Part shown: piece after piece, positions 55,216 through 64,000 of the stretch
Layout: each line of letters begins with the position of its first letter
Numbering within the stretch: position 1 is the stretch's first letter
Assembly: GCA_021234155.1 (NCBI GenBank)
Contig: JAJEKV010000017.1
Location: forward strand, 19,416,372-19,480,371
Reading direction: 5' to 3'
DNA: 64,000 nucleotides
Source: Isoetes taiwanensis
Taxonomy: Eukaryota > Streptophyta > Lycopodiopsida > Isoetales > Isoetaceae
Position numbers and translations under genes: made by a program
The notes under the pieces: generated by a model
Database searches by the model: none
Told to the model about the DNA's origin: nothing
Seen by the model: only the letters and a program-made list of their open reading frames with translations

Positions 55216-56886
55216 TCCCAACATAAATCAGAGGTGTCTTCCAGACTTGTCCCTTGGCAAGAACACTCAAAACAAAACACAAGGTGTCATCCTTCAATAT
55301 TAACTTCAGCAAGATTCTGAATAGGCTAACTGCTGCACATGCCCAACAAGCTATGTGACAAGTCTTCAGCACCACCAGCCATATATATCAACCACCTTTG
55401 CGTCCTGATTTCAGCAATCCTTACTAACCTCTTGTCCAAGTCTAGCAATACATCCTTTTGATCCAAGCATAGGAATTCCAGTGTTGATTTTACATCTGAT
55501 AATATTCTCCCCTTTTCACTTCATGTGCTTCATCCTCATTAGCATGCAAAGCAAATATCAATCATTTTCAACTCCAGTTACATGATCTGAAATTACATAC
55601 GACCTCAAAGATTGCACGCTGACCCTTCTTGATTCTCAAATGCAAGAGGTCATCACTACTGGCACCTACCATGTGACATTGAACACCAAAATCGACAGCC
55701 AGGCCTGAACCCATTTTGCTTTCTCACTGGCACCCTACTCCATAATATCAAGATTATGTCACCAAGACTACACAGATGATTCTCCTTCCCGTGCTTACTT
55801 GTACACCAGTGATGTATAAATCAAGGAATACCTCAAGCTCCACACAAAATGTATCTGAACAAGAGGTCCTCCAGTCCAGTCATATACTGGCAAGAACATT
55901 CAACAGCATGGAGTCTAGTCTTAGCATAAATGAGAAGCCATCACCATGCCCCCAATAGCATTCCTGGCACAACGTCCACACCAGCTGAGGCTTTAAATCA
56001 CAACAAGCCAATGATCCCATTTTTTTAGGATTCTATTAAGACTCATGAAGGTTTTCCAGATACTACAACAGCTGCATATCCCACAGATGAGCGTAAAATA
56101 GCCATATTTCCAAATACTTTATAGGCTTCATGGTGATCTGCAAAAGAAGGGACCAGACTGCAAAGGGTCTCGACATAGTTTCTCAATAACATATGGATTA
56201 AAACAAGGGATAAGATGATAATGTAAGCAAATTTGAGCTTTATAGCAAAAGGCAGAAAAAGATAAAGAAAGAAAGCTTTCCAAAGGAAATCTGAAGCAGC
56301 AAACAAGTAAAGAAGGTGAGAGGCTCTAAAGTTAGCATAGCATTTGCACACAAGTAATGCTAATAAGGAGCGAGTAGCAAAACGAAAGCAGGACACAAGA
56401 CATAGGGACTAGGAGCAAGACACAGGGTGGGAATGGAAAAGAACTGGAACAAGGAAGTGGTTCAAGAAGATAAGACCAGTTAAGCATGACAGGGATTGGC
56501 ATGAGACGACAAGAAACTCCGTAAAATCGCATCTGCCATGCTTAGCATTTAGCGCACATTCCGGTGTTTGCTGCATCCAGGATGAGAATTTGAAATTTGG
56601 TGAATGGAACATAATGGCATCTTAAGTACAGACGAAGGTAACGCTGCAGCTTCAATCAAGAGGAAAAACCAAGGATCGAAGGCGGGAGCTTGTTTGACAG
56701 AATGTGAATCAAAGGTCAAAGGCTAAGGGAATCAAAGCAACGAGATGCCACTTAGGCGATTGCAGGCAAGCATGGGCAGAGATATAAAGAAATAAGCCAG
56801 AAGAATCCATTTGATTCTAAGAAGATAAATTGACGGTGAATCCAAGCTTCTAGAGTGCGGCTTAGGCGATTACAGTACATGCGATT

Positions 56887-56900
56887 GTGGGCCCATAACC
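56887..56900 (-). other. Primer binding site matching the initiator tRNA-Met anticodon arm
   Basis: The plus strand reads GTGGGCCCATAACC right before the LTR. From memory, this equals the anticodon stem-loop of plant initiator tRNA-Met (CAT anticodon inside). The site is therefore complementary to an internal part of the tRNA, as in Drosophila copia, rather than to its 3' CCA end. Confidence 0.7.
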
Positions 56901-57231
56901 TGTTGAATAAACAAAAGAATGAACAAAGTAGATCATCGAATGGATAATAGATGAGTAAGAATATTGAACATAGAACAGAAGTACATCGTGGTCATGTCCC
57001 GATCAAGAGCTCGGGACCACACTCTTCATGAAGGAAATATGAACATGCTAAGAAGAAGAAGAAGGGCGCAGAAAGAACTGTTGTGATCGAGTGATCCAAA
57101 TGGTCTTGTGTCCTGTATATATAGCAAGATCAGGTCGGTGGAGATGCAACGGCTATCTCTAAATATGGGTGATCATCATAACAAGAGTTGGGATGGAGCT
57201 CCGAGATTCTAGCCGACCCAATATTCCAACA
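56901..57231 (-). repeat. LTR (5' with respect to the element)
   Basis: 331 bp, the partner of 53947-54277, directly followed by the GAACA duplication. Confidence 0.85.
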
Positions 57232-57236
57232 GAACA

Positions 57237-60200
57237 TAGTCGATGCTTTCATTTCCTCTTTAATTTTTTTTCTGATGGAATAGGTTATGCGACAAAAACC
57301 CAGCCTTGGCAAAAACGATTTGGATCAAACAAGCTCGGCCATATTTTTCTCTATTAGCCATTTTGTTCCTAATGATCCAACTCGGGTTTCGAGCAATCTC
57401 CAGGTGATTATTTACTGTGAATCATTCCAAGATGGATCTTTTTTCTTAATCTTAACGCAGTTTAGATGCATGTCTACTACAAACAAGGCATTAATGAAGC
57501 TCGAAAGGCAGCCATTGAGACCGTAGCAACTCAAATTTAAAAATAATATCACCAGGTTGTGCTTCATCTATTATTCATTGTTACATCTCTTTCTTCTTTT
57601 TTCTCTTGAATATGCAGTTACATTATGAGATATCTATCCAAATACTCTTTGGTCTGTTTCTGTAATTAGTATGAAGTTTGAAGCTCTTAGTACGAAGTTT
57701 GAAGCTTTGATTTGTATGTGTTGTTCTGGTTTTTGCAGAGATTGGTGGCCAGCCGATTCTTGATTTGGAGCTTATCTTGAAAGATAGATAAGTTTGGAGG
57801 TTTGGATACACTGGTTTTAGGCATTTATAAGAACTCCTTGAGGCCACCTGCAACTTGGTATGAGTGGGCCATCTTCTAACTTGGATTCACTAAGATATTG
57901 CTGTGCAGCCATCTTTCCAGCACCATCTTCTAAGATATTACTGTGCAACCATCTTCCCAATGCAGCTTATATTTGCAAGGTGATTCAAATTTCCAACGTG
58001 ACTGGGGTGAGGATTTTATCAAACATCTGGTCAAACAAGTGAGCTCTTTGCAACTGGAGACGTGAATAAATTCCTGAAGGGGAGCATTCATCAAAAATTT
58101 ATTCCCTGTTAAAGTAGGCAGCCATCTAGCCATAGTTTCCTGTACTTTTATTAAAGCTCAAGACTGAAAGCATACGAAACTAGAGGACTGCCTGCCATCA
58201 TTAGAATTCAGTTCTCACCATTTAGACAGATTCTATAGTCATTCTATAGTCATTCTACTGCTCTACATAGAAAAGCTTGACCATAAACCCTGAGAGAAAG
58301 TACTTTGCAGCAAAGCATAAATCTTAGGCACTTTTCAGCTGTATTGTTAACTGCAGCTCTCTCCAGCCTTCATGACATGTATCCTTTCATTCATCCTACA
58401 GGGACTAGCTCATTCAATTTATATAAGCCAATGCTAAATGCTAATCTTCTTTTTTATTTTGGGCCTCGGCAGATTCTCGGCAGATTCTCCTCCATCTCAT
58501 TTGCCAGTCTCATTTCGCATTAAGCTTGATCGATACTAAACGTGAGTAGATTTGCAGGTAAAGCACAGCATTAGGACGACTGAACTTGGTGGGATCAGGC
58601 AAAAAAACTAGATATCATTTTTTTCTCAGGTTTTTCAGGATACCCAATTGAAGTTTAAGATAAATCTTAGCTCTGTAGCCAAGGAAAGAGTGTTGCATTC
58701 TTATTTGGAAGCTTAAGAGTGTTGCATTTTTACTGATCAGGTCGGTCGTTAGAGTGGTGCTTCTACTTGATGCTTTCTGTTAGTCTTGAGCTTCAATAAG
58801 TTATCGATACATGTTCCAGCTTTTTTATATTTTCACATGCAGGATCCTACAAACAAGTGTTTTGAAATAATTCTGGTGGATCCATTCCACATTGATGCAA
58901 GAACATTCGTCAGCCAGTCCATAAACACCCATAAACACCGTAAGTTGATTCCTTTTTTTTATATGTTGAGATGTGGTCGCTGTGGTTGCGCTTCTACTTG
59001 ATGCTTCTACGGTACTTTGATGTTTCTTAAAGTTGTATCTTCTGCTATAATTTTTAAGATTTTGTGAGCTTAGAGATAGAGATAAAGATCGTCCTCATTT
59101 ATGCTTCTTGAATATGCCTCCATTGAATAACTTTGCTACTGTATAAGAAATCTACTTATGGGACATCCTTGGGTTTTACTATAAAGACGTAGCCAATCTT
59201 CACATCGCTGTTTAGTATTGGTGTGCCATTACTGTTTAGTAATAGCATACTATGAGAAATACCTCCAGGTTTAACTTCTGAAGTGCTATGCTGACATTTC
59301 ATCAAAATTGATTACAAAATTGATTAGATGCTTATGGAGTTCAATATTTCCCAGCTTGAGAGCTATCAGAATCAGAGATGTGCATTTTGTTCCTATATTG
59401 GGTAGCTGCATAAATATTTGCATACCCAATTAGGACACTTGAGACCTAAGAAGGTCGGATTTGCATCAGCGGAGAACCACGATGCACAAGTTTTCCTGCT
59501 CTTTCTTGCACAAATCGTTTGGGTCTATGAATGCAGGAAAAGGTAATATTATTTGCATAATATATGTTCCACGTATTCAACAGCTGACTGGTCATTTTTT
59601 TCAATGGTTTCTGTGGCCTTTGGTGCAGTCTTGCATGGCATCAGGTTTAACTGGAAAGAGAGAAAAGTTAAGCAATGTTTTTCTTTCTGTAATATCTCTT
59701 TTGAGATTTGGCCAATGTTCTCAAAGATTCTTCCTTCGCATCTCTTCATGAAATAGATGAAATGGGTCAGCAATTATATATAACCCTGAGATTCTGCAGC
59801 TAATGGCAACTATTTTTATTGCAGATTAGGTGTTGGCATTTCTCATATAATGTTCTGTTTTATAGCCATGAGAGAAATTTTCCATCGCACATGAGGTACA
59901 TATTTGCCTCTGTTTCAAATCATGTGCCTTATTATCTCTGAGATTGTAATATATATTGTATTTATATTCTTAGCATGTTGTTCCTATTGCAGGCAGGTCT
60001 ATTGTCATTCAGTAGAATTAAAGCTGCACAAGGGTTTTCCAACAGGACAAAATTCCTTGATTCAAGCACCAAGCTTCTTTTGTTTCTTCGAATGTCCTGC
60101 CATTGTAATTGCTTCATCAACTGAAACACACCACTGCCGTAGTAAACTTCAAGCTTCTTCTTTCATGCCAATGTAAACTCGATGTGCCAAATGTAAACTC

Positions 60201-61580
60201 GAGGCCTAATGTAAATTCAAATGTGTTTGTGCTTCATATTTCCAACTTTGCTTATGTGATGTAGCTACATGGACTGCAATCATAACAGGATTTAATTTGG
60301 TTAATTCTGGAAGAAAATGCAACTTGCTTGATAAGTTGAACTATAGAGCATTATAAATTGCAAGTATTTGAAAAGCTATGATTGATTCATTCGCTGACCA
60401 GTTTAAAATAACATATAAAATCCACATAATTGAATTGGGCATTATGATTACTTTAAGCCCAAATTTATGCCTATGGCTTCATTTATTTTTGTTAAAGTTA
60501 GATTAGACATGGGTATTCTTCTTTGCCGGAGGCAACATTGTGCTTTTTATTTGTCACATAGTGCAAGGTCGAATTATGAGGTTAACTTATAATTTTCTTA
60601 TTGGAGGGTGATATTAGTATAAAACGGCAAAAAAGTCCACCACCAATATTAAATGTTGTCACACCTAGATTTAAGCATATGTGGAGGCAAAAAATGCCAC
60701 CGCCAATATTAAGTGTTATCACACCTAGACTTAAACAAATGTGGAGCAATCATGAGCTATACATTGCTAATATTTGGGGTTCACAAATTTAGATTTAGGT
60801 TGTGGCGCATGTGACAATGTCAATAGCATACCATTCAATCCTTTGGATGTTGCAAATTTGTCAGAGACCACAAATATGTACTATGAAGGGTTTCTATCGT
60901 ATCCACCTATGCATCCTATCCTATTCCACTCCAGAATTCTATTTTGCCACATATATGTACTATAAAGGTTTGTATCGTATCCACCTATGTAAAACCTATC
61001 CTATTCCACTCAAGCATTCTATTCTATCACACATGTTCTTATATCTACACATTCTATTTAAGCATTCTCTTACATCTACATAATCTATTAATATAACCAT
61101 TTAATTCCACCTAAGCACTCCATTCATTTCATATAATTTACGCACCTCCACCTAAGCACTCCATTCATTTCATTCAATTTATGCACCTCCATTCTGGATG
61201 CCCAAACTGCACACCATGACTACACATTCAAGCTCGCCACCATAGGCACGACGGGAGGAGTTTCTATACCAATCAGCCTCACAAGTGAGCTTCACATCGA
61301 GCCGACAGATGTTCCTAGAGTTCTTTGGGATAGGTTCTTCATAATGTGGATCCATTGAGGTTGATGAACATAACCTCTATTTGCACCAAAAATATTTTGT
61401 ATTTGTGTGTAGACCCTTATTTGTTTAAGATTTTGTTTGAACTTCATATTATGTGTACACTTTAAAAGTAAAATTTGTTCCCTATCCATATGTGTCTATT
61501 GCACCTAAACATATATTGTGCACATTCATGACACAACCATGACTAACGCACATAAATGCTTTCACATGTCTATGACTAAT
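57237..61580. other. No gene recognised
   Basis: Host-like DNA, moderately AT-rich, with short frames only. Several T-rich tracts ending in CAG could be splice acceptors (for example near 57618), but no exon chain was found. The last part probably belongs to the Helitron ending at 61609. Confidence 0.4.
60605..60742 (+). repeat. Tandem duplication of about 64 bp
   Basis: Two copies of a unit with CACCAATATTAAATGTTGTC / CGCCAATATTAAGTGTTATC followed by ACACCTAGA and TTAA. A second local duplication, GTATCGTATCCACCTATG, lies at about 60893-60990. Confidence 0.7.
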
Positions 61581-61609
61581 GCCCGGCATCGCCGGGCATA
61601 CGTTTCTAG
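61581..61609 (+). mobile_element. Helitron 3' terminus, second family
   Basis: The hairpin GCCCGGCATCGCCGGGC is followed by ATACGTTTCTAG and T. Structure as at 9379-9406 but with a different stem sequence, so a related yet distinct family. Confidence 0.7.
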
Positions 61610-61956
61610 TCTATAAGGTTTTGAGAGCACAGTCTTGGTCATGATTCTGGTTATGCTTCTGATATTTATAGAAGGCATTGAGCATAGTTATAGTATGGTT
61701 CGTGTTTATGATAATATTTTGATTTATGCAGATTCAGGTTTTCATGTGGTTCCAGTATTATTTAAATTTCCTTGGTTATGACAAAGTTTTATTAGTGTTA
61801 TTGAACATGATTGCACTCATGGTAATTGTATTAGTCTCTCAATGGTTGGCCATTTAGAAGCATTGGTCATTTCTTTTGTGTATTTGAACATGCATTTTGT
61901 CGTTTGTTGGCCACATGTGAATGTAGTAGTTATAACATAGTGAAGCTTGCTGGTAA

Positions 61957-62100
61957 CACTACAAGAGAAGGGGTCCATTAGTGTCATTGATTGTGTCAAT
62001 TTTGGGGCTAAAATTGCAACTCCAATTTTTTTTATCACTGACGTTATGGATGACACAACCAGGTGACACAAATATGGCATTTAGAATGTCATATATAATG
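61957..62100 (+). mobile_element. CACTA left terminus
   Basis: CACTACAAGAGAAGGGGTCC followed by GGCTAAAATTG and TATCACTGACG, phrases shared with the right subterminal region of the element at 3999-8187 (GGCTAAAATTGGAC, AAGTGACGG on the minus strand). The partner end is not seen before the window edge, so this may be a solo or broken end. Confidence 0.55.
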
Positions 62101-63809
62101 TTATGATCATATATATATCCTATATAATAATGTTTTAGCGTGTTCCATCACGCCCTAGATCAGACGGCTTAGATCTAGGGCAGGCTTGATCCAAAGGCCG
62201 AAGGTTATCCGTAGCTGGTTTTAGGTCATCGTTCAAGGTTTACTCCCGCTCTTAAAATTTGTGAGCACAGTTTGGCCCGATCGAGACCAGCAGTTGGTTG
62301 CACCGAATCCTTGAAGACTGCAGGGTTAATTTCGGGGATCTGCAAGCATCCCTTGCAATTCTCAGTGCAAACTATGCACTGTAACAAAACCCAGATCCAT
62401 CATTTTTAGGTTTTTTCAAATATTGTTTCCCTCCCTTCTTTCGGCCAATCCGCATAGCATGGTGTGGACTGGGGGACCCTGTGTTTATCTTCGGTTTAGA
62501 CAGAAAAGAAGAAAGGGAAGGAAAAGATGGATGGAGCTGGAGGCCATTGGAGCTTGGAGTAAGGTAAGCCATTTTCTTTTTCCTTTCCTTACATGTTCCT
62601 TTTGCATGTCAGGCTATAGCTCATTCTGGGATGGTGTGCAAGCATAGCTATGGTTTATGGCAGTTCGCGTGGCTATAGCAGCGAATATCATCAAAGCAGA
62701 TGGTTTGTTTTCTTCCACAGGGGTAGTAAGCAGATCAAAGGCAGGATTCGGCTTCTTTTGAACGCGGATCTGGCGACGGGAATCAGGGCAGCTTTCAAGA
62801 CATTAGAAAATATTATGTAGATCAGAGGGCACATTGGGTAAGATTTGTGTCATTATACAAATTTAGGGAAGAGGAAGAACCAGTTATTGATCCTGGTTGG
62901 CCGTATTTGCAGTTCGTATATGAATTTCTTTTTGGTTTGTTGTAGGGTTCTTGGATAGCTGTGGTTGCAATTTTGACCAGGGATAGGTTGATATGGTATT
63001 TTGACCAGAACATTCATAAGATATTAGCAAGCTTGATGAGGTGTTTTCATTTTATTGCTCAGGGTCAGGGTCTTATTCAACAGACCGAGCTGCAAGAAAT
63101 CGCGGTGCACCAAAGATTAATTTTGGGATCAAACTATTACTGGATACAAAATCAGGGACCTCTGACACTCGCACATATTCAATAAACTCAAGAGTAGATG
63201 GATCTGCATATGGTTTGCTCTGCAAAACATGGTGAAATCATGGTTTATGGTTCAAAGGCATATGATATTGATGACGAAGCTATGCAGGCAGAATGTGGAA
63301 AAAATAGCTTGAAATAAACCTTACGACATATAGGTTGTGGCAGATGCATATTTTTCAGGCGTTGGAGGTCTGTGCCTGATGCAACTTAATCTTTTCTGTT
63401 TATTGTTGGATGAGTATAGTCAAGGTACCTTCAAGGCAGATTCTAAACATCCGCTCAACAAACTCTCTATGGTATAATCGTAAAGATGTGCACTTATTAA
63501 ATTCTACATATTTCTTTTCGGTAATCCCTTATGGCAGGATATTTAATGCAGTATTTTTTTTTGCCAAAGGCCTTGATAAATTCTTTCCACCCTCAAGCTT
63601 TGCATTTGATCTACATTTTATTGAGCGTCTTTCAGCTTGATGTATATTACAGGGTGGTTTCTTTTCTTTAGGCTATTGTTCTTTAGGGCTTTGGTCTGAG
63701 GAGATAAACTCTTGATGCAACACATTCTGTATGGTATGAGCAGGCTAGAGCGTTTTGATGGTTGCACTTATTGTGTCTGTGATAGAAGGGCTACACTCAC
63801 TGCAGTTAG
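62101..63809. other. No gene recognised; possible Helitron 5' end at 62118
   Basis: TCCTATATAATAATGTTTTA at 62118 follows an A and resembles plant Helitron 5' starts (TCTATATAATAA-type). This is weak evidence on its own. The rest shows short frames without motifs. Confidence 0.3.
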
Positions 63810-64000
63810 GGAATCAGGACTTTACTTTCTCTGGCAGTTCATCTATTGTCTTGGCTGATGGATGAAGGTCTTTTGAGTGGATGCCTCCATCTAAAGCAAA
63901 TTCTACACCTGAGTGGTTCAATTGAAGGAAAAATTCAAGATGTGGAGAGGATTGCTCTTAGAAAAGCATTTCAAGAAGCCTCAAAAGAGTGTGAAAAGCT
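63810..64000 (+). CDS. Possible exon of a host gene, running off the window
   Basis: A frame open from 63810 to the edge reads, from an ATG at 63858, MDEGLLSGCLHLKQILHLSG and then GKIQDVERIALRKAFQEASK. It is amphipathic and protein-like, with an AG acceptor candidate (CTCTGGCAG, 63837). No domain is recognised and the downstream part is outside the window. Confidence 0.3.

Larger units (their letters stand above)
53947..57231 (-). mobile_element. Non-autonomous LTR retrotransposon with half-tRNA primer site
   Basis: Two 331-bp LTRs (53947-54277 and 56901-57231), nearly identical, with TGTTG...CAACA ends and a 5-bp duplication GAACA (53942-53946 and 57232-57236). The primer site next to the right LTR and the polypurine tract next to the left LTR give minus orientation. 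The 2.6-kb interior has no gag, protease, integrase or reverse transcriptase and contains tandem repeats. The LTR start TGTTGGAATATTGGG is typical of plant Ty1/copia elements, so it is probably a non-autonomous derivative. High LTR similarity suggests a recent insertion. Confidence 0.85.

Overview
The window reads as nuclear DNA of a land plant with a large, repeat-rich genome. It has spliceosomal GT-AG introns, CACTA transposons, Helitrons, Ty3- and Ty1-type LTR retrotransposons, LINEs, and a retroelement primer site that matches my recollection of the plant initiator tRNA-Met anticodon arm. I suspect a seed-free plant (fern or bryophyte type), but nothing seen here settles that. I found no rRNA, tRNA or CRISPR array. 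Apart from a possible exon at the far right edge, I found no ordinary host gene; the region is a nest of mobile elements.

Left part (1-9.4 kb): the 3' end of an LTR retrotransposon (internal remnants, polypurine tract, LTR to 3146), a complete non-autonomous CACTA element (3999-8187, TSD TTG), and a Helitron 3' end at 9406.

Middle part (9.4-48.3 kb): three adjacent units, each carrying its own transposase-like gene and its own private short inverted-repeat motif. Unit I (about 9.4-23.8 kb) has a decayed transposase, a small spliced acidic gene, four tandem paralogues of a small coiled-coil gene, and hairpins built on GATCACACGACGCGAA next to nearly every gene; a LINE sits inside one hairpin. 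Unit II (about 23.8-32.6 kb) has a minus-strand transposase facing away from a decayed plus-strand ParB-like gene with a possible methyltransferase tail. At least nine copies of a GATCGCGRCCGCGATC-type palindrome lie between and inside them. Unit III (33382-48340) is bounded by inverted repeats. It carries a multi-exon minus-strand gene with a ParB-like domain followed by a DNA N4/N6-type methyltransferase, and a divergent plus-strand transposase. Arrays of the 18-bp palindrome GTGTATTCCGGAATACAC lie mostly in the introns of the ParB/methyltransferase gene. A 6.5-kb Ty3-type element (38441-44972, TSD GGCAT) split the unit III transposase.

Right part (48.3-64 kb): a CACTA right end with small Cys-rich exon-like pieces, a truncated LINE reverse transcriptase, and a 3.3-kb LTR element lacking pol (53947-57231, TSD GAACA) with a half-tRNA-type primer site. 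Next come a Helitron 3' end, a further CACTA terminus and largely featureless DNA.

The most interesting content is unit III, and its apparent parallel in unit II: a eukaryotic DNA transposon that seems to carry a ParB-like DNA-binding module, a bacterial-style DNA methyltransferase and a cluster of parS-like palindromes. Functions are inferred from motifs only, and many reading frames are broken by small indels.
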